NCBI RefSeq assembly: GCF_000699445.3
Contig: NC_067196.1
Location: 3,100,001-3,164,000 of the forward strand
Length of the DNA: 64,000 bases
Direction: 5' to 3'
Source of the DNA: Schistosoma haematobium
Lineage: Eukaryota; Platyhelminthes; Trematoda; Strigeidida; Schistosomatidae
In this document: in pieces, positions 24,401 through 36,375 of the stretch
Numbering within the stretch: the stretch's first letter is position 1
Layout: the number at the start of each line of letters is the position of its first letter
The notes under the pieces: model-generated
The model's input: only the letters and a program-made list of their open reading frames with translations
Database searches by the model: none
Told to the model about the DNA's origin: nothing
Position numbers and translations under genes: made by a program

Positions 24401-25036
24401 GCGTCGTTGTTTCCGAAGGATTGCTGACATCCAGTGGTAACACCATGTTAGTAATGCAGAGGTTCGGCATCGTGTGTTCGGACAAAGAGACGATAATGCA
24501 ATTGGTGCCACCATCTTGAAACATCGACTTCGGTGGCTTGGACAGGATCTACGAATGTCGTCCCAGAGAATTCCACGTCGTGCATTATTTGCCGACTCTG
24601 GGACTGGTTGGAAGAAGCGGAGAGGTGGTCAGTGCATGACATGGTGTCGAGGCATGAAAGAAGGCTGCAGAGGACTGGCTTGTGTCGGTCCTTCACGACT
24701 CCCTGGTTGGGGTCCGAGAGATGGTGCTACACAGTGGTTAGAGACGTTATCAGATATGGCTCAGAATAGAAACCAGTGACGATCCTGCTGTAACCTTCCT
24801 TTACTTTCTTTATAAAACGTGGTTGTATCCTCCTTAACTGAAAGATTTCTTCTGATTGTACCCTTCTGTTCCTCTACTACTACTATTGTTATTTTTACAC
24901 TACCTAATTACAATCTCTTCGTTTTTGGTTTTTTCTTTTACGTTCCTCACTTTTTTCTTTCTGAATTCTCACTGTTTTGTGTGGCGCATATATATTTGGC
25001 GCACTCCTGTACCAATATATATGTTCTCAAATAAAA
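21477..25036 (+). mobile_element. Long non-LTR retrotransposon, RTE-like, defective
   Basis: Layout: a 0.7 kb leader whose first 400 bases are the same sequence family as the ORF-less repeats at 37.8, 42.7, 45.2 and 50.4 kb, an endonuclease-RT ORF (22192-24012), a degenerate C-terminal region up to about 24780 and a 3' tail ending in a 'gtggcgcatatatatt' box and 'caaataaaa'. The RT and the 3' region (a 'RWLGHVLRM'-type and 'GWKKRRGGQ'-type C-terminus) point to RTE-like elements such as the schistosome Perere/SR group; the exact family is not certain. It interrupts copy B. Confidence 0.75.
22192..24012 (+). CDS. Endonuclease-reverse transcriptase ORF, truncated
   Basis: 606 codons. Residues 13-30 (SLNIDVCCLSETRI) are the start of the APE-type endonuclease. 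The fold then passes from VISSYAW straight to CHFFWSTYLDSDHAL near residue 125, skipping the central part with the GDFNA-type motif, so the endonuclease has lost its middle by an in-frame deletion. The RT is well kept: NYRGISLLSIASKLL, IVFLDIRAAFDSLD (motif A), SSGVRQGCTISPFLFNF (motif B) and YADD (motif C). A stop follows soon after YADD at about 24010, and the C-terminal third persists only as broken frames to 24780. The protein could not support target-primed insertion unaided. Confidence 0.75.
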   Translation: MQVGQQIGLALCLKSLNIDVCCLSETRIQDCGEVLQIRSPSVPSKGLFCVRLSGDLVASSSGVAGVGVALRARAEAALIDWISIHSRLCAVRLESSVRVRRTRRETRCLFVISSYAWHGCVQDCHFFWSTYLDSDHALICANVKLLFSGQRSDRHQRIDISKPVATSVANKYRTELASKLATDPPKSTDEHWLQLSDAMKMAGTVSCEFAKHPAYKHWVSSGSLELIEARRPIPGDLEFYHIRRMIRKEIGQGLFKDRKAWWSERANELEAASGSGNYRKLFKLILATGSKKSGVSETICEDDGMPITNIHRRLGRWAEFFEGQFNWSAAPATPVRLFCPSWPVTTDPANEAEARKELQLLKRYKSPGPDDTPPTIFKDGGDFLTKELTALFTNVWELESVPTSWNELIIVLIFKKGSRHFCNNYRGISLLSIASKLLASVILRRLFKTRETLTCEEQAGFRSGRGYIDHIFTLRQMLEHRHTYKRPTIIVFLDIRAAFDSLDRTVLWDCLLKKGVSEKFINILKALYANTSGRVRAYNYLSPLFHSSSGVRQGCTISPFLFNFAINVILETALMDASNSGVDLLPGERLLELEYADDIVSQCDNA

Positions 25037-25689
25037 TTCAGACCTGTACAAATGGTGCTTTGTTATCACAATTACATGGAGTGTTTTAGCAATTCCAACT
25101 CCATATCACACGTTACAAAATAAACTGGACGCTACCTCGACAATGCACGATCAAATGACTGACACCCAATCCTTTTTCTGACCAATATCATCTCATCTAT
25201 TGTTTTGTATCTATGTGCTCAGATGAATCACATCAATGCGAAGGCTTGAAAATTGATTCAAAATATGATTGGTAATCCATTTTATCATTCAACAATGAAT
25301 CGACTAGATCAATCTGACTTTGGAGAGTGAACGATGTTAAACCAGTAAACCATACACTCATTGGTAATTTCCCTGCATTATTTTACAAAGAAATCAGTCC
25401 AGCATCTGCAACAAACATGTTTATCTACTGACATATTATTTTGCAGTTGAATTTACATTGGTGAGATGTTTTAATGCACTTTCGTGTTGTTTGCTTTAAT
25501 CTTTCCACTGGTATTTTGGAACGCAATTGATTATACTACTAGCCGTCATTCATCTTTGTTACAATGCTAGTGTTTGATGGCAACATCGAGACAGTTCTCG
25601 CAGGATGCACATCTATCAATAGAAGACTGATCAATCTCAGTCCGAAATACCGATGGGCTGATAAAACAACAATAGATGAATGACAATTA

Positions 25690-25735
25690 CTTTCAGTGTT
25701 TAGGGACTCTCTTATACTTTTGAACCGTTCAACAT
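25690..25735 (-). pseudogene. Relic of the 42-nt micro-exon (copy B)
   Basis: VQMIYVERFKSI is readable on the minus strand in the place matching 3085-3126, but neither AG nor GT is present at the borders. Confidence 0.4.
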
Positions 25736-26775
25736 ATATCATTTGAACATATTATCAGTTCAACGATATGATGATGAAGGTTTCAATTCATTGAGTGCAT
25801 TTTCTCACATGCGATCATAAAACACTGTATCCCACCTAATCACAAACACTCAGTGCCGGTCTTGAAACTGAGCTTCATCATATGACAACACATGATTATT
25901 TGGGTGAAGCATGATGATTGGGCATTTTCTAAAGGAAATATCAAATCCAAGTACTACTGGTTTACTTCACTTTCATACAAAGCACATGTGTTTCTGCTCT
26001 GGGTGGTGATATGGCTGTGGACGATGGATGATGAATTGAAAACATAGATAACTTTATTTCAATTTTTTCATTATTTACAGTACTCGTTGTTTCGAAAAAC
26101 TTTGTCATGATCTCTTTTGGGTGATACGATTGAGGACTGCATGAGCAACTGTTTTCCGTTGGTGTGTGAATGAATTTATGAGTGGTGGTTAGAATTTAAT
26201 AATAAATAATGAGCACGTTGTTGTTATACATAACGTTGTATATGCCGACTGACATCGACATCAGATTTCATGGGATATTTCCTGTGTTGTTTTTCAGACG
26301 ATTTATTTAGCTGAAATGGCAATCAATATATTCGACTAAACGTAATGTATATGACACGAGCATTCATCCTTCAAAACGAATATCAAATGCTTTGTTCCTG
26401 AAGCTCTATTACTATTGTATTTTTGTTTAACCTAAAAATCATCAAGTTTTTCATTAACATCTGATGTTATGAGGCACATTCTCATTTGCGCAATATCTTC
26501 CTTCATTTCACCTGAAACAACCCACTCTCACTACACATAAAATGATCTGTTGAGTATGTGTTCACACATGGAACTTGGACATAAAATTAGTCGCGAAGCA
26601 TAGGGATACTTCATTCGATCGACTTTCTCTGACAATATTGTTTATGTGTGTTTATGGATGTCTACGTGGATGTATTATGTACAGAAATGACTTTGTCACG
26701 AACACTCAACACATTCTATTCACTATGTAGAAGATTTCACACGTGTGATCAAATCGTGATTCTATGTTTACTCAC

Positions 26776-26826
26776 CTGTACCATTAGCTGGTTTCACAAA
26801 AGACGACTTCATAGCGAATGATTTCT
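26776..26826 (-). CDS. Candidate 51-nt micro-exon (copy B)
   Basis: Minus-strand TTATTTCAG, 51 nt, GTGAGTAAA. The phase-1 frame encodes KSFAMKSSFVKPANGT. Length, phase and both splice sites agree with copy A. Confidence 0.6.
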
Positions 26827-26884
26827 CTGAAATAATGAAGTTCGAAGTAGGTGTTTAAATACCTGCATAATTACTATCTTCCTC

Positions 26885-26941
26885 TTTCGATATATGTACG
26901 GCTTAATGCAGACTGCCTTGATATACAAGTTGTCATCTTTT
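26885..26941 (-). CDS. Candidate 57-nt micro-exon, donor lost (copy B)
   Basis: The acceptor ...CTCATAG is present; the frame gives KMTTCISRQSALSRTYIE; the donor is GA instead of GT. Copy A shows the opposite loss. Confidence 0.42.
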
Positions 26942-27149
26942 CTATGAGATTTAAATGAAACAGCGTAGCTCAATTCAAAAAACATTACCAGATCAACGAC
27001 ATGATGAAGGTTTCAATCCAAACGGCTGAGAAGAATATTTCATTTTTGTAGAATTTGTTCTACAAGCTTTGTGCTAAGTAAGAAACCTCTAATACCAATC
27101 GGGAATACCCAATTTCTGAGATACTGCTACTCATCAATTCTGATGACTG

Positions 27150-27475
27150 TCCGAAATAAAATACTGTGAACCTGATAATCTAGGTGTTTCCTTTCTAGTA
27201 GATCATCATCTACTAGCAGACTCTACATGGTCGTTCATTGATCAGCTGCTTCACGAAGTACTTCGTATTGAAGTTCATAATCACACGAATATTATCTCAA
27301 TAAGAGTGGTGGTCCGAAATGAAATAATGCGAGACTGATGATCTAAGTGCTTCTCTTCTAGTAGATCTCTTTGTACTAGCAGACTGTTCATGATCGTTCA
27401 TTGATCAGCTGCTTCACGAAGTACTTCGTATCGAAGTTCATAATCGCATAAACATTATCTCAAAAATAGTAATAA
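27150..27475. repeat. Local tandem duplication of about 160 bp in copy B
   Basis: Two adjacent units share the order 'gataatctaggtgtttcc' / 'gatgatctaagtgcttct', 'tactagcagactctacatgg' / 'tactagcagactgttcatga' and 'cagctgcttcacgaagtact'. Copies A and C have a single unit. A palindromic core (GAAGTACTTC) lies in each unit. Confidence 0.7.
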
Positions 27476-28734
27476 ATATACGACTGTCAACAGACCGTAA
27501 CTCAAAGACAGTGAACTTTCATGAATCAAGCAATTGCTAGAAAATCATTGATAGACATAAAATATAATTTGAAAATTTGTGAGATACAATAATTCAATGT
27601 GACTTCTTTCACAACATTGCTTATTGTTACAGATATAATATGTTGTTGAGATATCGTCTGATTTGTAGATTTGACAGACTGGAGATTAGGTAATTTTCAA
27701 TTTCTAAATTACACTGCTTGGTTTTATATTTCAATGCGTGATTACTGTGATGTGATTTCCTGTTTTATTCAAGATCTACACCCTACTATAATAATACATG
27801 TTATGACACACAAGCTCTGGTATGAAAGTTGAGAAGACAAAATGCCTGTTATACGACTTGAAATTTATCCGAGGTTTTTTACACCTCATCTCACTCAAAT
27901 TAGTGGATCAAATTAAACTAAAAATTGTCGGATTCATATAGCTGTTTGAAGTGTTTGGTCACTTCTCTATAATTCGACGATTCACTGTTACAATTAGCGT
28001 GATAACATCTAATGAAACCATATTTTCATTGTTAATCAATCATGGCAGTAGATGAACACATTGTTATTCAGTATTCTTCAGGTTGTTAAGAACATGAGTC
28101 AAAGTTTATGCACTGTTAGTCTTAATTCGTTACCTTCATTGATGAAAATGTCTTCAGATGTGATTAACAGCACTTTAAGGCAAGCTTTTGGTTAAATTAT
28201 GGTTCAAGCTGTTTTGATTGGATGTAAAACTTTTGCACAGATTTATAATCATCACAATAACAAAAAACATTTCGTTCAACATCAAGCAGTTATCTGCTCT
28301 TTTCGATTTTCTCTCTTTTTTCTAAAATAAACTTGTTGAAATACCTTGTGTTTAGTACTCTGTATTGTACCAAACTCACATTACTGAATAAAGGCATTAG
28401 TAATGATATTGATAATAAATTTCTCAATGCAATTTAATAATGACAGCTCATGGAAACAATTTATTGGTTGCACGTAGTGTGCTCCAGTCCTTACTATCAA
28501 TTCACGCTAAGATTATTCTTCTTTAAATGATTTCATTCTTTTCCAATACATCTTCAACGGAGACCAATAAACACTTTCTGGTTGATACCAAAACGTAAAC
28601 ATAATTATTTCCAGCCGAAAACAGCTGCACGTCTCAAAGACAACCAGTTTTGACAACCAATGAAAATGTAGAGAGTATAAGTTATGAAGAAACGCCATTT
28701 GGTCTGACGTATAATGTTTTACTGACGTTAATAG

Positions 28735-28890
28735 CTTCAGTGTTTTTATTGTCAATTCGGGCTGCTGGTAACCGTTCAACGGTTGTTGAGATTCTTCCGT
28801 AGGCAATGATTTATAATCATTTGGATTCTATTTACGAAGATTATAGTAGTAGTAGTAGTAGTAGTAGTAGCAGTAGTAGTAGTAGACTGA
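28735..28890 (-). repeat. SR2-type relic with AGT microsatellite (copy B)
   Basis: Equivalent to 6820-7065 of copy A. An (AGT)n run at about 28847-28884 grew from the 'gttgtagtag' site of the element. The minus-strand ORF here (28513-28806) runs through the relic and is not a gene I would call. Confidence 0.55.
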
Positions 28891-29814
28891 GTTCACGTAT
28901 CAATTCATCACAACATCTTGAATCTATTTTGTGATTACATGAAGGATTATGGATGTTGAATTAATGAAACAGATAATTCGATTTTAATTCAATTAGTTAC
29001 AGTGATAAACTGTTCGGAAAACTACATCACGATCAGTGAACAACATCAGGTGTAGCTTACACTATGATTCCTAAATATGTGTGATACTGCAATTTTGGTT
29101 AAAGTAGTGTGAAAGTATAACTGACGTTTAATATTCATTATTCAGGAAGGTATGGACAGTGGGTTTGCAAATCGTATCCCATTCTTACTTCTGCAACACG
29201 TCAATGACACTTCCATCAACTGACGTTGCACACGAAACAAGTGATTAACATGAACTCTAAGGAAGCTATATTGGATCGCTGTGGTAGAATATAGGAATGT
29301 TGAGAATTGACATTCAGATGACCGAGTACAAACGTATACTTACATCAAATTCAGTTTTTCAATTTTTCAACAATATGTGAACTCCAGCACGTCAGTAAAC
29401 ACCGTTCAAGCAATACTGTTCGGAACAAAATCATCACCATTCCTTATGAACAAAACAAACAACAAATAATAACTTCTTTAACTCTACAAATGCTACTATG
29501 GTCTACGTTCATTATCTTAAAATTGTATGCATTCTAGAACGAGATCTCAAAACTCGCGATTTTCTCAAGATTTACCTGTTTGAATATGAATTGGAATTAC
29601 GTAATATCATAATATATTATACTATGTTATCATATTATCTTAATCGCAGAATATTTATTATGAGTATTTAATTAAAAACACCATATATTTGTTGACCTCA
29701 GTTGTTGTCGTTTTGTAGAAATGTCAATGATCATACGTTCTTGTTCTCTGTCACCGTATGCCATTTAACTGATCAATATAATATGGTGTTCTCTATCATG
29801 TAGTGAGCGTGATA

Positions 29815-29935
29815 TGAATCCTAAGTAGAATAAGGAATGTTGACCTCTAATGATGCATTCATATGAGTGACAATCACCAACACACACGGAGCGGAGATTT
29901 TTAAGATTTTCAGTAATCTAACGATCGCTGATTTT
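29815..29935 (-). pseudogene. Signal-peptide exon without start codon (copy B)
   Basis: The acceptor GTTGTTTTCAG is good and the frame is kept as LKILKISAPCVLVIVTHMNA, but the ATG of copy A is CTG. It is probably inactive unless another start upstream is used. Confidence 0.4.
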
Positions 29936-31259
29936 CTGAAAACAACATGAATAAAAAACAAATAATTTGCATGTCAATTCATAGAATGTCTTGCTTCGGC
30001 TATGAATAAACACTGTCATTATTTATCATCTAAATTCAAATGCGTTTAGTAATTGTTTTATCACAGAATCATCTAGTTTTCATGTCCTCATTTTATCGAT
30101 TAATCGTGCCGGCATTAGTAATTCAGATGCAGCGTGACACCACCAAATAACTCATCGCATGTGTATTGACCATGAGACTGTGATTAGTTGGCCTGATGAC
30201 ATAGTTCACATCATGTTTCGTGTACTGGATAACATGACTCAGGTTTGCAGGCGTTATTATTCTTTTATAACTTGCCTCTTTTATTCATATTGTTTTCTCT
30301 CCAGCAAAAATGTGTTCTTCTGAAGTGGTTAAAATCACATTGATTATTCTTGTGATAGGTCGATTCATTGTAAACGATGATATGAATTGGACGTCTAAAA
30401 AAATCTACAATTTCACTGTAAGGTCCAAACGCTCTTTACTTGATAGCTCAACTATGTCTTTGATGGTTCGTTAAAAAGCTTGAATGGCACATACATGATT
30501 TGGTAAAAGAAAGTAAATAATAGATCAACCATTAAATTACGTAAACAGACATCGACCAGCAACGTGAGCATGGATTAAATGGTAAGCAAAACCTAATTCT
30601 GCACCTGACATTTCGCTCTTTTTCAAACTATGCGCCATCCTGTAATATCATTTTTTCCGACCACTGCCAGTTTGATTACTAACCTTGCAGTTCTATTGTC
30701 AAACTACAATGACAATACTCCAGAAACATACAATCAGTTTAAGCCATATTTGTTCTGCAATCTTTGTCATTTTCGATATTTCATGCAATGTTAGCCATAT
30801 AATTAACTGGACTCATTCAATTTTTGTGGCTCGAATGTATCTCATAAAGCTCAACAACTTGCAGCGTCCTGGAGTTAGTTGACATACACTTTGTTTAATC
30901 TGGATGTTTTCGGAGCCTTACTACTCGATGCTAATGGCCATAAGTATGTCAAATATACTGAATAAACTACATCCCGAAAATAAATCCGGCGAGTTTAACG
31001 ATGTTGTTGGATGATATACTGCTTTTTTGTACTTAAGGTTTATATATATTCACTGAGACTAGCCGAATATATAATGCGATCACACCAAGTATTTAACATT
31101 TTTGGTGTACGACGTTTTTGGAAACCTCATATTACAGCATACCACTATGCAGAAGTGAGCTATTCGCAGAATAAAGATATTGAGTTCAAAAGTCCTTTAT
31201 TATTTCCTGGATCTTAGTACCATTGCCACAGGTTTATAAATTTCACTAATCTATCTACA

Positions 31260-31400
31260 GTTACTTCGTTTGCAGCGTCCAAACTACAACTCGTTAACAT
31301 GTTCCAGGAAAAGTCTCCCGAGCCAAAAACGTGTGGAGGCCCGTCGATCTGACTCCCTTTTCAGATTGTATTGATGTTTGCTATCTCTGACTCTCGTATA
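31260..31400 (+). pseudogene. Fragment of RTE-like endonuclease start
   Basis: A broken frame reads GGPSI, then SDSRIS after a leader, resembling the 'DVCCLSETRI' start of the endonuclease at 22.2 kb. Short and degenerate. Confidence 0.35.
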
Positions 31401-32274
31401 TCATCGTCGACTTAAATCGCGTTATCCAATAACGGAAATAAATAAGTCGAATAACGAGAACTGACTTGAGAATACATATATTTCGTAAATGAAGCGAATG
31501 AAGCATAGCAAAGCAATTTTGACACGTATGGAAGACGGCTGGGAAGCCAACTCCATTTTAATTAAGCGTTATTCCATATTTATAGTCAGACAAAATAAGC
31601 TACAGACATACAATGAGTCATGGGACATGAAATGTACACACATATACGCTCATGTGAAAATAGTCAAGGCTAATAAGCGAATAATTGACAAGGTCAAAAT
31701 ATGGCTCAAGTAAAATGAATAAAATAGGATGTCCGGAAGTTAGAATAAGGTATTTGGGCTTGCCATAATAACTGATACTACAAACGCAATGAACAATGGA
31801 GAGTATGTTCTAAAACATACACGCCTCGATCAGCCAAAATAAAGACAGCTCTGAGCAGATCCGATTCTCGTTACCATAGAATTCATGTTTTTCTCGATAT
31901 TATTAGATACGGGACTCGCTTAGAACTGCTTACCACATCCGACATAACACTACTAAGCATGTAGTGCATCTGCGGTATTGCTAAACATGGAATGTGAAAA
32001 AACATTTTGAAATATAGTCAAGGGTATACAAAGTCACGATCAGGGGGATTACGGAAAAAGGATTAATTTATTTGACAACATGTACATCACTTGATTTATT
32101 GAGACTTGACTGGATAATTAGACTGAAGTTAACAGAACTTGTCAAAAACACTATCTGGAACAACGTCAGTAAACCATAAGAGGAAGAGGAAAACTCAATG
32201 TAGTCATTATTAAAAATATATAAATAGGGGTTTGTTGAAGGACTGACAGATTTCAATCAATGGAAAGCTACTTG
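31401..32274. other. No recognised gene
   Basis: Nothing recognised; a 74-codon ORF at 31489-31713 has no motif. Confidence 0.4.
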
Positions 32275-32520
32275 TATGCTTCGTTCAGATTCGAAGCTGC
32301 CGTTTTGATCTTAAAGATCTGAACCATGTGATGCCTACACAACGGCTGAACAAGAACTCGAACGGCTTCAAGAATCGAATGTTAATGAAATGGTGAACGT
32401 CTCAGTAGTGAAGAATACCGATCGCGCGTTCACTTCTATGCCGATTACTCAACCGAGCTAAACGAAGCTCAAGACACTCGTCAGCATCTCTTACTGCTAT
32501 AAACTAGTGAGTATTGAAGT
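32275..32520 (+). pseudogene. Ty3/gypsy RT N-terminal relic
   Basis: Frames in order give TTAEQELERLQESNVNEMV, then YADYSTELNEAQDT, the pattern that precedes and includes the 'DYR.LN' box of gypsy RT. At least one frameshift separates them. It comes from another family than the element at 10.9 kb. Confidence 0.6.
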
Positions 32521-33600
32521 GAGTGTAGTTTCTGAGAACCAATTAGGGGCTAATATAAAATACATATTTCTATTATACAACTAATCCGCAAGTAGATTAC
32601 ATATAACTTCTATTAGAACTTTTGCTGAGACTATCAGTCCATTATTTTAAGATTTACGCTAATTCTTCCATGCTCATTCTCCTAATTGCAGTTACCCACA
32701 GTCACAACCACAATCCGGCTTGATCGTACACAATCGTTATTTTGTGTTTTGTGACACGATGTAGTTTAGTGATCCTCAAAATAATATCAACTCAAGTTTT
32801 CTATAATCTAATCATATCACGATATTTCTTCTCAGACTTTATTCAATTCGTTGTTTAATAGCTAGAATGGTAGAATCTAATCAACACTGAAGACTAGATT
32901 ATCAGAAAGTTGGTTGCTGTTCACTGATCACATAGCGTACTCATTTGATAATTCTATAATGAACGACGTAACGATGAATTAAAAAAACAACCCTTTAAAT
33001 ATATTTCGGATGACTAAAATGCGTTAGATGAGTTTTATATTCTCTTTCGCTGATTTTTGTTATTATAGATTGTTGTTTGATTGTGTCGGCTTGTTGCCGT
33101 TTTTCGGTTTGGAAACATATTTACGTTCTAATCTGAATAATCACGTACTTTTGTTCTGAGTTGTATTGAAGTCATGTTGAGTAGATAATTTGAATGAATC
33201 TAGTGTAGATATTCGTCTTAAAGAAATTACCGTCCGATTTGTGCAAGCGAAAAACGTCTAACCACCGCAACAAAAGCACAAACATAATTCATTGGAAGGC
33301 CAACATAAACAGTTTCGTCTTAACTTTGGGAAGCACTGAAATATTTGAATGAGGTGATATTATTATTAATGACAACTAAGTGTCATGATAATATGAGAAT
33401 TAATTTCGATTAGTTGTCCTCTTTAAACACCGAATTTCAGAAATGAAGTATTTCAGAATTACATAATACTAACTAACTGAATGTTGAACATAAGGAAGAA
33501 ACCTATTTATCCGTCGCAAACATTCATCAGTTATAGCCCGAATGTATACATATGCTGATATGTCTGAGAATTTGAGATGACGATTCCATAGACGTCTTCG
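32521..33600. other. No recognised gene
   Basis: AT-rich, nothing recognised. Confidence 0.4.
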
Positions 33601-33699
33601 GAATGAACATATGATTTATTCAAGTGTTCAAATTACAATAAAACATTCAACTAAATGAATCATAGCCAACATTTTCTCATTTTGAGCACACCAATCGCT

Positions 33700-33870
33700 A
33701 TTAATGTCTCCGATGATGTTAACGACCTACGCTCCTTCGTCAAGCAAAATAAATGAACTGGTCGATGCACATGGGAGCGACTAGACTGATGGTTATGTGA
33801 TGCATAGATTCGTGAAGCAGTTTTCAGTTTGTCAAATCTAATCTCATGTTTTGAAATGGACATGTGACTT
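33700..33870 (-). repeat. Segment repeated at 53.8 kb
   Basis: Read on the minus strand, 'agtcgctcccatgtgcatcg' and 'gagattagatttgacaaa' match 53837-53863 and 53779-53796 ('gagattagattcgacaaatt') in the same order. The nature of the repeat is unknown. Confidence 0.5.
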
Positions 33871-35760
33871 ATTCGAATGTTCTTATTAAAGCGTTATAGA
33901 CTAGTTGATCAATCACTTTGATAATGATGATCATATGAACCTCAAGGATCTTTGAAATCATAAGGCAATGAGCAGCGAAACTACAGATTAATAACGGATG
34001 GCATAGATCGCAAATATATAAGCAGATCCAACAAATTTGAGGCAGAGGGGCGAATGTGTGTGCGAGCCAATACAGAGGCAAATATATAGTAAAATCACAC
34101 GAAGACACAGCGAGGCAAAGCAAAGTTTGATGATATAAGTCGAGTTCATATATACATGAGGAAGAGAATGAATCATCGAGCGAATGGTAAGCGATAAACA
34201 TTTTAGCCAGTGTAAGTCATGTGTTCTATTGAGGATGATAGTGTGGTGTGTGCTACTTATATCAAGATAAGTAGTATATGATGTAACTCGTGAACAAAAT
34301 GTCTGACAACAGAGATACAAGCGGATCGAAGCGTAAAGAATGGGAACAGAATGCAATTTGTATGAAAATGCAAGAACATTGAAGTGTCAGTCGTATAACA
34401 AAATTGGTGTACATTTTGCAAATTAAGCATTTACTTGATGATTGTCACATTTAATTAACAAAACCTGTAATTCTGTGTTAATAACATTTAATTGCTCCCT
34501 ACTGGTGTTCTTGTTAACTACAACAGTACAAAGAAATAGATGAATCGTTACCATTTAAATAACGTTGTCTGATAATAATTAAATGAAAGGGTTTAACTGA
34601 AATTAACCATAATCGAAATCGGTTTTAGGACATTTCCTATACTGTGAGCAGTTTTAGAAGTAAAAGAAATTTTTTACCTGTGCATTTATCGCTTCTTAAT
34701 CAGAAAACCATTGATTGAGGACATAGACGAACTACTTTTACTTGTTTTATGATAACTTAGGCTGAATTGTATGTGTAGATTAGATAACGAAAACCAAGAA
34801 TGTCACATTTCACGTCATAAATTCTCACCATGTCACCTAAACAATTTTCGTCCAAAATGCAGATCTTGATGACTGAAATATTTCAACGATTTTGACACTT
34901 CGTCGTAAAGAAAGTGGTGTGATCATGGAAATATTAGGTTCATAATGTAGTCTGATTATCTTAGATATTATAATCCTACTACTAAAATACATTGGAGAAG
35001 ACCTGTCTTTTATGACAACGTCACGCAGAAGTTCACTTGGATCTCATAAATATTGTACTCGGTACGTAAAGTAGAATAATGGTAAACCATAACCTATCTA
35101 AGATAGATTGAATGATCAGTTAACTTAGACAGGCTTTTCCAATCTGACTATCCAGATTTTATATTCTGAAGACGATTCTTAATCAAGTTTATGTTAGCAG
35201 CATGAAGTAAATGTTTTCGATCATGAATGCGTGAACCATTTCGCTTTCGTAGGTATAATATGTGGTTGTTCCCTCAGTTCACTATGTCACATTGAACGAG
35301 AGGGATAGGAAAATATATTTCTTGCTTACTACGATTATGACAGCAGCCCTGGGAGTGTTTTATTACCAGCTGGAGGACAACCAACATCTCCAGCTTGTAA
35401 AGTTCATGACCAACGATTGTTGCCACAACACAAACACCTATATGGATACAGATTTAACTCTGGGTACAAGTGAGGGTTAAGCAATCCAACCGATTTTAAG
35501 TGACACATTTATTCTTTGGTTGTCGATTATCAGGTGATGACTTGTTGAACACGAAAAACAAGTCATTCTTACAAGATGGGATAATATAACTGGCGATTAC
35601 GTTCAATTCAATGGTCTTGTCTACATAACTCAAATTAAGGGATGTATTATGACTAAGCCTTCTTCAGTGTGAAGCGATGTATGACTGTATCTTACAGATG
35701 ATACTTAATGAAGAATGTCGAATGTCCACTACATGCGACAATATGAATGATGTAATTTGT
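33871..35760. other. No recognised gene
   Basis: Overlapping minus-strand ORFs of 110-122 codons at 33869-34356 are low-complexity in composition, lack motifs and share one stretch in two frames, so I do not call them. The rest is AT-rich. Confidence 0.4.
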
Positions 35761-35779
35761 GAACTTTGTCTTTCTTTAG

Positions 35780-36100
35780 GCGGTTCTGATAAAACAGCTC
35801 AATGGTAACGTCTTGAACTGTGAAGCTAGGTGACACGGGCTTGATTCCTACAGGGAGCATCAATTTTTTTTAGATTGCAGTACCAACTATCGATTACCTT
35901 TTGCCCACACTGTGGAAGTGTACTTATCAAGATGCTTTAATAGGAGATTAGTTTAGCAGTAGTACTAACGACCTGAGAGTGTGACTGGTAGACCTTAAGG
36001 AACAACTGGACCAGGCTTCTTAGGCTAATGGTTGCACGTAGGGTTTTGCAATTAGACCAGGGTCTCAAACCAAATGATTGTACGTGACACCATAATTCTT
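35780..36100 (+). repeat. tRNA-like SINE, two pol III box pairs
   Basis: The first pair: A-box ACAGCTCAATGG (35794) and B-box GGGCTTGATTCC (35837), followed by a T-run at 35863. The second pair: TAGGCTAATGGTTG (36021) and GGTCTCAAACC (36061). Both show tRNA spacing of 40-44 nt. Schistosome genomes carry tRNA-like pol III repeats such as the SM-alpha group; membership is not proved. Confidence 0.5.
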
Positions 36101-36375
36101 ATAAGTTGTTAAGTCAATGTAATTTTGTCACTAAATTCTTTATTATGCATTGTGAAGGTAAAAAATATCGAGATTGCTTTGTAAGTACTTCTCAACGGCG
36201 AGGTAAATTAGCCTTACAATTTCCCCTACCTAATTAATGTCAATGATAATTTAATTAGAATGTAAGATAATGGCAACAGTTGATGTTTTATGATAAACAG
36301 TATTCACTTGACATTGATTGCTGAATTCAGATTATTTACAATGGATGTAAACTAAGACAAATCTAAATTCTCTTG

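Larger units (their letters stand above)
21210..31000 (+). repeat. Triplicated block, copy B, with nested RTE-like element
   Basis: Same order as copy A. The left part (21290-21476) matches copy C read in reverse ('gcataatgcactgg', 'tcacttatatttgaaaacagca'). The 3.6 kb non-LTR element sits at 21477-25036, after which the match resumes near 25065 at 'aattacatggagtg'. The part equivalent to about 1463-2079 of copy A is missing at the insertion. It carries the 51-nt and 57-nt exons, a signal-peptide exon without ATG, and the shared SR2 relic. Confidence 0.72.

Noticed and set aside
28847..28884. AGT run as part of a CRISPR-like or satellite array
   Set aside because: A simple trinucleotide microsatellite in a eukaryotic genome; no spacers.
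30309..30473. Plus-strand 54-codon ORF with a hydrophobic stretch in copy B
   Set aside because: Opposite to the candidate gene direction and not conserved as protein in copy C.
33869..34356. Overlapping minus-strand ORFs of 110 and 122 codons
   Set aside because: Low-complexity hydrophobic composition, two overlapping frames, no motif and no second copy of the frame.
35794..35850. A true tRNA gene
   Set aside because: A- and B-like boxes are present, but acceptor and anticodon stems do not form; a SINE is the better explanation.
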